A stretch of DNA of 64,000 bases from positions 62,001 through 126,000 of the forward strand of contig JARWMV010000009.1 of the NCBI GenBank assembly GCA_030998015.1. Reading direction: 5' to 3'. Each line of letters starts with the position of its first letter. Position 1 is the first letter of the stretch. This DNA comes from Ceratorhiza oryzae-sativae. Taxonomy: Eukaryota > Basidiomycota > Agaricomycetes > Cantharellales > Ceratobasidiaceae. A program made the translations under genes and the position numbers. Below are positions 46,730-58,208 of this stretch, piece after piece. Below the pieces are notes generated by a model. That model had not been told where the DNA came from. It was given only the letters and a program-made list of their open reading frames with translations, and ran no database searches.

Positions 46730-48401
46730 TCAGGTTTGTGGTCCGAGTATCCGATGTTTCGCATGTCGCATTTGGCCACAATCCGTATAAATAACTGGAA
46801 TTGAGCCGTCAGCGATCTCGTATAAATCGTGACAAATTACGAACGTTGCTGCTCTATTTATACGTTTATTCATTTTCGGCTGGCTTTGACAGTGGCCTAG
46901 GAAGCGTCTGAAACGAAGAATGATAGGTTGTTTTGAATTCACTGAATAGATGTTCCGTTCTTTATCCAATGACACCCTTCGGAGCACCAGCAAGCGAAGG
47001 CGAGGCAAGTGAGAAGCAAATAGGTGAAGAATGCATGGTTCGAAATCATGCTTCTCGAGAAGGAATTCTTCGACATGCGGCAATGCGGATAGCAAAGTCG
47101 CCCACTGGGCTTCGGGAGACTCGTACTGTGCTAACTCATCCCCTTGTTCGTATTCATATGGATACTCTTCGGATCGAACGTTGTAATTTTGGTTAGGGTC
47201 AAAAGAGATCCAGTCGAGACGGAGGCGAGTGAGGGGCATGTACTTGAATGCGTTGACCACGGGCATCGAGCATATGAACGGAAATTTGTATTCCCATGGA
47301 CGCACACATAGATCCGTAAGATTCGGGGTGTTTTGGCCCATTGAGTGAACAAAAGAGATGCACCGACTGTAGCAGGATAGGGCTTGGTCATCATAATTGA
47401 TGTCGTCGATTTCGATATGCAGCCGGGTCAAGTGCCTAAAAAGTTGTGGAATTTTGCACATATCGGCTATATCTATGTCTGCTAGGTGATAGATTCCCAA
47501 GTGCCGAAGTGATGGAAAGGAGCTGTCTGGCATGCTTGCCGGACTAGCACAACTGAAAGCACTTCCAATCGATTTGAGTATTAGTTCCTGGAGGTTGGGA
47601 AGTTGTCCGAGTGCATGGAATAGCCCCTCACCAACTTCTCGCACAACCAGGGAAAACGAACAGAGGTGTGAGAATTTTGCAAGATTATCATACATCGAGT
47701 TGACGTAGAGTGATTCAAATAAAGCGAAACGCTTTATCTCAGGGCAGTTTTGAGATATTTGTTCGAGCAATCCAGGCACTATCCTCGCGTCGAGATAGGA
47801 TGTAGAATCCGAATAATCACCTGTCCATTCATCCTGGGCATCGGTCTTATTAATCATCAACAAATCTTGGAGACACGGAGTCAAGAGCCGATCGAACAAG
47901 TGAGAATCGTCTATCCGCATTTCATCGATTCTGCCGATAACCAGACGTCGGAGATTTGGAAGCAGAGGTTTCGGGATTTCTATCCATTGGTCCAGAAAAT
48001 CAATTGAAAGTATGTTTTGAGTTCGCAGCGTCTTGACGTGTCGCGCATGGACACGAAACCGCGTCAAGTCGATTCCATCGGTTGAATCAATAGTCTGGAA
48101 TAACAGTGAGTTGACACTTGATAAAATGCATTGAACGTACATCAGAAAATGGACTGCAAAAGTTCCCACTCTGGGGATCTGTGTCGAATTCGAGTGTTGG
48201 GAGAAACAGCCGTAGAACCGGTAGCAGGTCGACATCCTCCCAGACCATTGGCAAAACTTGATTATACGAATCACGTCCAACATACAAAAACTTTGCTTTA
48301 TCACCGACGTCGAGAAAGCTGCAAATGAGACAAAATAGCTCTGGTAGCCGCAATAGACAAGAACTTGCAGTGGGGCTGTTGGAGGCCTCGAGTTGCTCCA
48401 T
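46730..48401 (-). CDS. F-box/LRR protein
   Basis: Two exons (48401-48141 and 48094-46730) give 541 residues. The amino end is an F-box: LLRLPELFCLICSFLDVGDK, then the VGRDSYNQVLPMVWEDVDLL pattern, matching the LP.E...I..FL......L..V...W consensus that binds Skp1. The rest is a run of irregular leucine-rich repeats (LPNLQELILKSIG, FPSLRHLGIYHL, LTRLRLDWISF, LPRLRLLVLRRVS) that would bind the substrate of an SCF ubiquitin ligase. The ATG at 48401 was preferred because upstream in-frame codons offer no ATG. F-box/LRR families are greatly expanded in Agaricomycetes; the target is unknown. The last ~60 residues have lower similarity to the repeat pattern. Confidence 0.85.
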
Positions 48402-50097
48402 ATTTTGATGCCTCAGTAACAAGTTTTAAAAAAAATGTTCGACTGCAACGGCCCGCTTAAAATCAGAGAAAGGGATGCTACGACAGCAACGCACAGGAAA
48501 GGAAACGCCGGATGCTGGGGAGCACGTGATGTGTATCCTTTTCTAACCACATATTTAATGAGCCACATGATGACGAGGTCAAACCGCTCGGTGAGGAAAA
48601 CAATGCGGAGGGCGAGAAGTGTTGGATTTCGGTTAGTTTTACGCTTACTCGGGGCTTATGGGCGGCTTGGCTGGACAGTACTGATCGCATGTATGCGTCG
48701 GTAAAATTTTCCGTGTATCTTGCGCTGGCGATCGAAAGAAATACACCACTTGGTTTTATCCTTTCACAAATTGTATACGTTTAAGCCTTGTCTGGCACAT
48801 ATGCAAGTTCTGAAAGGATAAAACCAGGTGGTGCATTTATTTCAATCGCCAGTGCAGTTCCCGTCTATTCTACTCGTTTTCCCGGGTTTCCGGCCGACCT
48901 GCAAAAAGAGGGGTAGAGAAAAAGAGAGAAGTAGGCGGGAAGACGACGGGCAAGACGACGCCAAAAGCTAAAGCCGCTGAAACAGGGCACGTGATGGGGA
49001 TATGCAGCATCGATGCACCCTAAATTGGCCGATATTTCGTCCGTGAGTGGATCCTTACCCGAACTATCTTCTGAGGGTGGCCGTGCACTTGGAATTGGCC
49101 TAGGCAATATGCCTTGAATATCTCGTCTATGCAAGAAGCTCAATGCGTAGTCAACGCTCGGCCAAAAGCCAAAAATCTCACTAGCACGCACTAGAAGCCC
49201 AGTGTTGAACTATGTCTTTTAGCACTCATTAGACCCTAGTAGCCCTGGTAGCCCGTGCTAGCTAGGACCTAGTCAACACTAAAAAGCACACTTAGACATA
49301 TGACTCTACTTTGTGCTAGGAAGATTTTTGGCATTTGCCTGAGCATAAAGCCGGTTGTATCGACAGCGCCGCGCGCGTCGCAAAGACCCAGACGCAGCTC
49401 ACGATCATCTAGTGCCTTGTTGAATAAAGGTTTTTATCTCTAGAACAAAATGAGTGCGGAAAAATAGGATACTAGAGTGACGAACGGTGGAAATGTCTTG
49501 TTGTCTAGTTTCAGTTTCGGTTGTCCGCACTGTGAGTGATGGGCATTTCAAGCGGCATGGTCGGACACATCGTGTGTTTGTTCAGTTTGCTCACCCCCAT
49601 ATGAAGTAGTATGTTTTAGTGCATTGGATGTTCAGGATCGCGCAGTAGAGCTCATAGAGCCAGAACAGTTAAAACGCATCGAGATTTCGACAAGGATCCC
49701 CGTTGACCCAAATTCCCTTGAAGAACCTTTCAGCATGCTGCATCAACAAACGGCCATACGCATCATTGACATAGGTATGACTTATTATGATACAATGTGA
49801 TCCATGGCAGCTCTGAGCTGCCAAATGTCTACCAACTGCCCCTCGCTTTGCGAATCCTCGAACAAGATTATGCACTCCTTGATGGCCCAAAACAGAGTTT
49901 CCACCAAATAAATAAATTCCTTCGACTGGCTCTATCTACAGCACAAACACACACACACATTCTGTACAAAAAGCCCAACCAAAAGCAGCCAAATCGTTCA
50001 TCCGACATCTAAGCGAACTGAACCAAGGCCATTAAATCCATAACAAAAACAAACATTGAGTGGGGGGAGGAGGGAAGATTGTGGACAAAAGGAATGA
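48402..50097. other. intergenic containing an inverted repeat
   Basis: Apart from the foldback at 48722-48855 there is no supported feature. Small minus-strand frames at 48865-49191 and elsewhere lack motifs. The segment 49190-49330 is rich in short inverted CTAG/AGTGTTGA-type words but forms no clean hairpin. CA repeats occur near 49940-49960. Confidence 0.4.
48722..48855. repeat. 46-bp inverted repeat with 42-bp spacer (MITE-like or hairpin)
   Basis: The left arm, 48722-48767, matches the reverse complement of the right arm, 48810-48855, at 40 of 46 positions without gaps. The core word TGGTTTTATCCTTTCA is identical in both arms. The RNA of either strand would form a long imperfect hairpin. 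No open frame is enclosed. Confidence 0.85.
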
Positions 50098-53000
50098 TTA
50101 GTAAAAATACATTGTCAACTGATCGTTAGAATGTCGTGGCAGAAAGAGGGAATAGGGAAGAAGGAAAAATATATTCAGAATGAAATAAGAGAGAGAGAGA
50201 GAGAGAGGGGAAATGAGGTAAAGCTGAAACTCAACACCACCCTCCTCGACGTGAATCCCATTCACCACCATCCCTCCATGTATCAGTATCCCTCCGGGCC
50301 TCATGCTCCCTCGCACGCTGTTAACACCCGTACTTCCGCTCCCACCAAGCTCCAGCCTTCCGACAATCTCATCGTTGCCAATCTGCCGTCTCCCCGACTC
50401 GGCCAATGGAGTTCCAGTGCCCGTGGGTGACGGAGGCGCATACGAAGCCTGAAACGACGCCCTCATGAGCTGCAACGCCGCATCCACATCATCTCGGTTC
50501 GTCAACATCCTTCGATGTCCGAATGACAGCGTGCGCTCACGTTCGTACGTGCTCAACGCCCGTTCGCGGATCCCGAGCGACTCGGTGCGCTCCGCGAGCC
50601 CCAGCGACCCAGTCCGATCTGCCAAACCCAGCGACCCAGTCCGATCCGCCAAACCCAACGACCCAGTCCGATCCGCCAAACCCAACGACCCGGCCCGATC
50701 CGTCAAACCCAACGACCCGGTCCGATCCGCCAACGACAACGTCCTCGCTCGGTCTGCCAGATCGCGTTCCGGAAGCGGCGCGAGCGCAGGTTCGCCAAAC
50801 CCTCGCGTCCGGGACCCACTCGTCCGATCCCTCGAACGACTCCGGTCTCTGAACCGCGACGGCCACGCGCTCTCTGCGGGCGAAGGCGGCACGCTCTGCA
50901 GCGGTGGAGGGAGCGGTCTCGGCGCATCCGGGGATAGAGGAGACATCATAGCCGGGGGCCGGGACATGACGTCGGGAAGTGCCGAGTACCGTGTCGGCAG
51001 GCTCGACGGAGGAAACCGCTCGGCTCGGGCAGGCTCGGAGTCCATCGAGGACATGCGTCGGTGTGAGAGCCGTGGGGATCCAACGAGTAGGCTGGGTCGT
51101 GGTGAACCGGCGGCCACGCGCGGAGAACTTCCGAGCGGTAGAGCGCCCGGCCTTGGTGAAGCTGTCAGCAGGGCCGGGCCCGGCCGAGGAGAGCCGAGCG
51201 GCAGTCTTTCTTGAATGGGCGAACTGAGTGGAAACCGCTCTGTCCCTGTGCCCTCCATGCTCGCGCCCGAGCCAGACACGTCGAGCCCGAGCTGAGGCCG
51301 AGTATCAATATCCTTGATAAATTGACCGATTCCCTCGTCTTCTGCGAGCTGGCTCTCGTATGATTGGCTCTATTTGGGGTCAGAAACGTCCATGCCAAAA
51401 GCCGGCCAGAACTTACCCCAATAGTAGTCAACCGTCGATGGGGTTCCCCAGTACCCCCGCTTCCCGCACTCGCCCCACCGATGCTGCCACCTCCACCGCT
51501 CAAACCGCCCGTGCCGACACTCCCAAGTATGCCGCCTCCAGTGCCAGCGCTCCCCGCGCCTCCGGGTCCAGCACTTCCGCTTCCGACACTACCGTGGCTT
51601 CGCGCTGCACGGTGTCCAAACGAGGTATCGTACCGCTTGATTGGCTGAGGCTGGGCTCCTCCAGCCGTGTCGCCCGTGCCGCTTTCTAGACTTCGTCGGC
51701 CCTCACTTCCCGTGGCTGTTCCGACTCCTAGCGCGGACCTGGGGGACGTGCCAGTACCAATCCCCAAGCCGGGTGTCGTGCGGGGGGAACTTCCGATCCC
51801 AGTTCCAATCCGCGGTGAAGACCCGAGGGTGCCCGACTTGAATGGATTGATACCAGACGGTCGACGGGCCCCAGGGCCAGGTGAGGGAGGCGTCTCCCCG
51901 GTTGCTCCTAGTAATGCGCCTGGGCTCGTGCCACCCGTCGCGGCAAATAGACCTCCTCTGCCCGCGGCAGCCGAGAGTAAGCTCTGAGTTCTCGTCCGAC
52001 TCAATCCCGAGCCTCCTTCGTCTATGGTAACAGGTCGAGGACTCCCGGGCGGAGACCTGGCCAAATCGTAGACGGCTCTTCGCGGAGAGCCTGGTTCGCC
52101 GCCGGCCGAGAGTTGGGAGACCGTTCGAGGTCGAATGGGAGGAAGACCTGTGCCAAGGGTAGGGGTGGTGCTAGGACCCGTACCAGGTCGAGAGGAGGGC
52201 CGAAGGGGCGACCCTGATCCAGTCAGAGATTGTCGTTGGCGGGTCGCGAGTAATGTAGGCGTAAACGCCAATTGGTCAGGGTTCACGGCCGGGGTGGGTG
52301 GAGAGGGCGAGGCAGGCGAAGTGGATCCTGCTCCTAGTCGCTGGACAGCAGCTTGAGTGCCGGGACTAGGTGGGCCAGAGGCAAAGGCCGAACTCCACAG
52401 GTTCTCGAGTGGGTCAAGTCGGAATCGGACTTGGGCACGATAATGGACGCGAAACGTGATGGAGCCCAGGGGCGTTGATATGGGTGGGAATGAAAATGTG
52501 GATGGGCCTGTGTCGTCTGGAACGAGTTTGTGTTCTGTGAAACGATGGGTCAGGTCGAGTTGCACGATAGCATCGGATAACGCGCACCAAACCCGAGGAT
52601 GTCCTCGTCCAACGGTTCTGAGACCATGGAGGTGCCCACTGTAATCTGCATGGGTGCACCCGAGTTTAGCTTTCGGTGCAGCTGCCACGTGGGAAAATAT
52701 CGGAGTAGCGCAAAGAGACTCCTCATGAGCGCAATGGCCTGCTTGTATATACCCGGGTACGGGTCTTCGGCCTGGAGCGTCGAGTCCTTTGCGCGGTCGA
52801 GGGCGATGCACCATTCTTCGAGGAGGATGCCGCGCGCAGACGCAGGCATGTCGACCCGTGCTCGGCGCGGGGGGTTCGATTCAGAGAGCAGGACGAGCGC
52901 CTGTGCGGCGGGTGCGGCGAGGTGGGGCAGGACCAACACGGTGCGGACCCGCAGCTCGACGGGCGCGGTGCCGGGCTCGGCGGCCATCTCCTTGATCTCC

Positions 53001-53232
53001 TGGGCGAGGTTGCCAAACGCGCCGTCGTCTCTGACCTCGAGCTGGAACTGCGGGGCGGTGAGCACAGCGAGACCCGCCACCAGAACGGCACACGCACCCA
53101 CTTGTCGAGCCGAGCCTGCGCGCCCGACGCCACCACCTCTCGGTTCGTCAGCCGCGCGTCCGACACCAGCAGCGCGCTCTTCACAAACAGCCGCGCCACA
53201 ATCTGCTCGCCCCTGCCGCCCGCGTTGCTCAT
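50098..53232 (-). CDS. ATG13: autophagy protein Atg13
   Basis: Four exons (53232-53098, 53047-52588, 52534-51417, 51369-50098) give about 994 residues. The amino-terminal HORMA domain is clear: EQIVARLFVKSALLVSDAR, LDKWFQLEV, ELRVRTVLVLPHL, ILLEEWCIALDR, YKQAIALMRSLFALLRYFP and LGSITFRVHYRAQVRFRL. The remaining ~650 residues are a Ser/Gly/Pro-rich disordered region. In yeast this part binds Atg1 and Atg17 under TORC1-controlled phosphorylation. SQLAEDEGIGQFIKDIDTRP resembles the conserved acidic segment of that region. A 9-residue tandem repeat (SLGLADRTG) lies near residues 780-840. The final ~40 residues are hydrophobic, are encoded partly by a TC microsatellite, and probably reflect read-through of an unrecognised last intron or UTR. 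Confidence 0.88.
50189..50207. repeat. (GA)n microsatellite
   Basis: Nine to ten uninterrupted GA units lie at the 3' end of the ATG13 frame. On the coding strand they read TC and would encode Leu-Ser alternation, which suggests that this stretch is untranslated. Confidence 0.85.
50576..50737. repeat. 27-bp minisatellite inside ATG13
   Basis: Six units of 27 bases lie head to tail. The middle three or four are nearly identical (plus-strand core CGACCCAGTCCGATCCGCCA) and the outer ones are diverged. The length is a multiple of three, so copy-number change keeps the frame and only alters the number of SLGLADRTG units. Confidence 0.9.
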
Positions 53233-53926
53233 CGTTGGCTGGAACGCCCCAGCAAGTCACGTGAACTCGCTCCAGTAAGCGGCGCTTGCCCCACGTGGGA
53301 AGCTCGCCACAGGGAGTATATGCGCTCCTGTCTGGCGCCATCGTGCATGGGCACACGCTTGGATTCAAACGAGCTTCCCATTTGACGTACGGCGACAAGT
53401 CTCACAGGCCTGACAGCCACAATCCAACAAGCCCACATTCTGCACATTCGACAGCCGTATTTCCTTGGCCACACATGACGAATTATCCCCTTGCCGAATC
53501 ATTTCACCTAGTATATTCGCATGATCCGAGGGTGAAGGAGATGCACCACTTGCCGGGGACGGCTCGCTGTCTGCCGGGCCTTGCTGCGGCGGCTCAGATG
53601 CTGGGAAAGATCAGCGGCTAATGTTCACGGTGAAGAGACTCGACACTTGCTATGAGGTAGCCCGGGATTGAGCTTCTCAATCTTGGGACGAAGATCATCT
53701 ACCGTCGGGTATTGAAGACCAGACAACGTCGGACCCCCCTGCGAAAGCTCGATTCATTAACTGGGGTTCTGGGTACTGGCTAAGCTGCTTTGGGATTATT
53801 GATCAACCCGAAACAGTTTGGCTAGTGTCCACTACCCCAGTCACTCAATCGAGATTTGGCAGGGGCTCTAAGCAGCCTACTTGCTGAATTCTATAAACCA
53901 ATCGATCGTCTGTTTCGCTTCACCGT
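53233..53926. other. interg. region upstream of ATG13
   Basis: This holds the 5' flank of ATG13 and the 3' flank of the damaged gene beyond. Short frames on both strands show no conserved motif. Confidence 0.35.
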
Positions 53927-54740
53927 CTATTGTGTAAGATACAGGGACATCCTGAAATTCATGTATCTGCTCGATTGTGCCCTGAGCAATGAGTGCTCGT
54001 CGAGCTTCCTCTGCTCAAGGTTAGGCGAGGACGTAACTGGCGGTAAAGCATATTCACCGCCTTTGCAAATCATTTCTACAAGACGAAATGCCGCAATAGT
54101 CAATCTCTCTCTCCTTGCTATTCCGCCAGTTCTATAGGGGTAAAGGCCCTCGAGTGCGAAAGAAATCAACTTGGTTAATGGCTCGATTAGCCTGACATAC
54201 ATGATAAGTCCATGCCATCGACCTGTGATCAATTTCAGATGCTCTACGAAGCTGATCTTGGGACCATTAATGCACCATTCTTTTCGAGTGCAACGATCGA
54301 ATTGATTGCCCTCTCGGCCTCGCTGCATGTTTCCTCATTCATCACCAGGAAGAGCTGAGATATTTTATTTTCAAAGTGGGTTTCCACAGTTGGCATGCTC
54401 GAAGCCTTGATCAGCGCATCTGAAACGGTCATACCTATACAGGAATCTGGATCAGCGCCTGGTTACTTCAACGAGAGAGTAGACTTGCCGTGCAGGGCAA
54501 GCTTTATTGTGATATCCAGAGGCAAGTTTGTTTTGTTTTCGTTCTCAGATTCGAGCAGAGATACAAGTGATGCTGAGAAGTCGTAATTGGGCAATTGTTG
54601 CCTGGAATTAGCTTTGTTCCCATAATAAGCACCGACATCGATCCACGATAAGACCTCCTACCGTTGTCCAAAGGCGCTTTTATGATATCATGCGCTGCCA
54701 CAGCCAGTTCGTGGTAGTCAAAGTCAAACTGAAAAGCCAA
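53927..54740 (-). pseudogene. decayed or frame-broken gene, unknown family
   Basis: Minus-strand segments have coding character but do not join cleanly. The start MAFQFDFDYHELAVAAHDII (from 54740) splices across 54664-54615 into NSRQQLPNYDFSASLVSLLE. Next comes MTVSDALIKASSMPTVETHF (near 54432), then, in another frame, FVEHLKLITGRWHGLIMYV up to 53927. One change falls at a CCC run near 54268, where one base appears missing, and the second junction has no matching splice phase. No family was recognised. It lies just downstream of the damaged DUF2235 copy. Confidence 0.4.
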
Positions 54741-54989
54741 GTTAGACGTGTGGGGCTACTTCGCGCTAGCTAGACTTTTTACATTTGGCTGAGCAGGCCT
54801 TTTTTTTTTTTTTTGGATAGCCGTGAGCATTCTCCATGCCCTGGAAGCGCCTATGTCGCAGCCAATGCTTCCGCTCTACACCGAGTGGAGCTGGCTCGCA
54901 GTCCGCCACATTGATTGCTATTAACATCAAAATTGCCTATATATATGTGCCATACATGGATCCAATGCAGATTATAAAACGAATCATAT

Positions 54990-57462
54990 TTAGTGGGAAC
55001 TGGGCTTGCTGGTGAAGAAATACCCCCTCCATGTCTTTGACGTAGGGGAGGGCTTAGGTCGAACGATATCGAACCTATCCCTGATAGCGTGTGGAAAGCC
55101 GTTCTCGTCCATCGCCCAATCAATATGCGCTTCTTCGACCCGGGGCCATTCAAACTCTCCATACCCATACCACTTGGCCAAGGGATTATAAGTTGGATCA
55201 GTCATAAGGTAATCTATCACGGAGCTATGTAGATAAATAGGGTCGTTCTGGGACGTGCGGAAGATCGAACGCCCGCTCTTGGCGTTAATTCTGAAAAAAA
55301 GAAATCTTTAGCTATTTGGGATGGTATTTTCATAAAAGCAAATTACCGGCGAGTAGTAGTCGGCTCAAACTTATCTGTTTTGGTAGGCTTCGCAACTGGT
55401 AAATACTCTAGCAGGTTCCAGAGCAGGTTCCATCCGATCGAATCGTATTTGACCAATTTCACATCTTCCTTGTCGAGCTCGATCGACTTCTGAATCCGGT
55501 CTACCCAGACCTGTCCAGTAGCATAGTTGGCGTTTGGCCTCTCGAGGATATGGAGGTTTCTATATTTTCGGACCGCACAGATGTCGAAAAGAATCCCGAC
55601 CCGGCAGTCGATGATTTGGCGAACCATCCATCGCAATGGGATATTGCTCAACATCCGATCTTCGTAAACTGGTTTGCCGTTCTCATATCGAGAAGGCGCA
55701 CCGCCACCGATATTCGAGTGCTCGCCGCGGAACCAAACTTCGCGCACATTTTGAGGATCTTTGGTGTAACGATGGTCCCAGACGCTCGGGATGAAGTTGC
55801 CTCGACGTTCGTCCAATGCTAGTGCTTGTCTGGCGCAAATTAAAATGAGGTCAAGAAACTCAATTAGACAAGTTTGCTAACCGGAAAGTGCGGATGCTTG
55901 GGTTGTAATCAATCCAGGGGAGCGTTTGTGGCCAAATTGCGCCGACGCTTGCAACGGTGTCCCTATTGTACCAATCATATTAATCAAAAGTCCCACATAC
56001 AGATAGGAGTTGATATGTGCTTACCAGACCCCAACGAAATCAATATGAACCTCAGCGGAAAAAGTATCCCTGAATTCCCGAGGGTCAACCTGATCAGGCC
56101 CGTCGTATGCCGACTTTTTGTTATAGTCGGGATGATAGATGTCTTTGGAGTTTTTATACACTTCATAAGCAAACGGGACTTGCTCTATCGAGACAGTGTG
56201 GTTAATCGATGGCCACTTAAATATGCTAACAACTCTTACCAGCATTGTGGCTCGGGAGTAGCCCCACCTATGCAAACAATTGTCAAATGCTAGGATGTAT
56301 AACCAAGCTTGGGACCTACGCAGTGAAGCATTCCGGCGAGCGCACGTGCAGTAAAAGCGCCACGCGAAAAGCCAAAGATAGAGATACTGTCGCCCACTGC
56401 AAGAGAGAGAATCAGCCTTGTGTGTTATACAAGATATTGGATAACGAGCCTCGATACGTCTGCATTAGGTATTTGTAACCGTCGATCACCTATACATATC
56501 CGATCAACCAAGGGAGATTAAGGAATATTAAATGTCCTACATGCTGGTATAGATACCTTTGAGAAATTGTCAGAGCGGCTTTGATAGAATTATATCTGAA
56601 AATTGTCATACCATGCTGCTGCCTCGTCTGCTTTCTCGGCGATTGTTAAACCAACACTCGTCATTAATCCTGGTGGTGCATATGTTCCGACGCCAGTCTC
56701 AAATGCTACCATAAGATAAAGATGCGTCCAGAATGAGGCTGACAAATACCTGATAGTAGACCTATTAGGGGTGGGTAAGCAAGGATCATTGATTCGCATC
56801 GTGAATACTCACCATCTGTAGAGCCGGATCGTCTTTCTTGAAGAGCTCAATGAGTTTGACTACGTTTGTATTCTTAAATACGTGTTCATATTAGTGACTC
56901 CTTTGAATAACTTCGTATAAGATACCTTGTGACCGAACTTATTCGAGGTTCCATCGAAGCACAGAATGAGGGATCGCTGGTTATGCCAGTCTTTCAGAAC
57001 ATTACCATCCAAACACGAGCATCCCGCTCACCTTGTCAAGCAAGTAATCTCTCTGAACTAGTCTGTGGTAGGTCTTCATGTCGCCTTGGTCGATGTAATC
57101 CTTGATGGTCAGTTGGTCGTCGATATTAATCGTCGACTCGTAGTTGTTCCCGGCAAGATCTGCTAGAGTACCACATAGCAGAAAAGCCCCCGTATCATCA
57201 TCCAGTTCAAGTCGAAATCCTTTGCCAGTTTTGTGAAACCCCTCTCGGCCCCACTTGAATTTGCCATTATCGTTACCGATCATAGAAGACAAGTCGAATT
57301 GGGCGTCAAGAGACGGTGGTTCATGCCATGCCTTTTGACTCCGGGAACGGGCTCGGCCTCAATAACAAAGGGCTTTCCCTGGACCCATTCACCACCAACG
57401 ATTTTCAGATTGTAATCTTTGCGATAATTACGGTAACGGGAGTGGTCATGTTGATCAGTCAT
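54990..57462 (-). pseudogene. DUF2235 alpha/beta-hydrolase paralogue A, frame-broken
   Basis: Exon by exon this follows the intact paralogue at 58.2-60.7 kb. Recognisable parts are LILCFDGTSNKFGHK, NTNVVKLIELFKKDDP, the 12-nt exon for VYYQ, TGVGTYAPPGLMTSVG, VIDGYKYLMQTYR, the nucleophile elbow GDSISIFGFSRGAFTARALAG (Ser in GFSRG), VDFVGVW-type strand VHIDFVGVWDT, VWDHRYTKDPQNVREVWF and a carboxy half ending at 54990. Two lesions are seen. The first exon changes frame near 57345, where one base seems lost before the tryptophan that aligns with paralogue B. The intron at 56449-56397 begins with GC in a poor context. DUF2235 proteins resemble bacterial Tle1-type phospholipases, but fungal substrates are unknown. 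It could be functional if the frame break is an assembly error. Confidence 0.7.
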
Positions 57463-58208
57463 TGCGAGCAAGGAGGTATAGGGAGAAGAAGAGGATTGGG
57501 ATTGATATCTCATAGTACCAATGATACAATGCTTTTATAACACTTGGGTTTGACAGGACTTTGAACGGGGCTGCCTTGGGCCAGGCGCCAGAGAACCTCG
57601 TTACAAACTGTCCTGCCTCGGTGAGCCCAGCCCGGCCGAAGGGGGTATCTTCTTTGAACCACAGACGCTCGTCGCGGTTCGTGAATCATACTAATACGTC
57701 TGGCAAAGCTGTTGGTACTCCCACAATGAACAGCATCCAGGGACGACGGGGATAATTATTGGGGGCGGCTATGACACAAACAGGAAGGCTTGGCGCTCGA
57801 TGCATTTCACTATGACACAGACCCGGAACGGGAGATCCCGTTCGCGGATGTGATCTCCCGGACCTGGCACAGGCAGCGCTCAGCCTCGGACTCAATACTC
57901 TTACTTGTTTCCGGTATGCGGCATTGATAACAAAAGGTACAACATCCAATTGCGGTCTTCTGGTAAGCCGTGGGTTAGGAAGAAGAAGCATGAACTGGAG
58001 ATGAAGACATTCCAGCCGAAGCAAATAGCCGCACATCCTTGTTTGGGCCCTACCGCACGTCAAGCGTTACGATGAAGAACTTATGACTCAAGATCTGAAA
58101 TCAAATATTCGATTCAGTAAATAAAGAAGCACATATATCAAGTTTGCATCGAGACAGTAGCCCATTGAGGGTATAATCATAGCTCTTGACAACATCAAAG
58201 CAGGTTGC
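57463..58208. other. intergenic between DUF2235 paralogues
   Basis: This lies between two same-strand paralogues, so it is the promoter of copy A and the 3' flank of copy B. A 125-codon minus-strand frame at 57686-58063 has no conserved sequence and is not called. Confidence 0.4.

Noticed and set aside
49190..49330. palindrome-rich CTAG segment considered as a second foldback
   Set aside because: Words repeat in both directions, but no arm longer than about 10 bases pairs without many gaps.
50576..50737. CRISPR-like regular repeat
   Set aside because: Units are contiguous with no spacers, lie inside a eukaryotic coding exon and keep its frame; it is a minisatellite.
52599..53264. 221-codon plus-strand frame
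   Set aside because: It is antisense to the HORMA domain of ATG13, and GC-rich codon bias creates the open frame.
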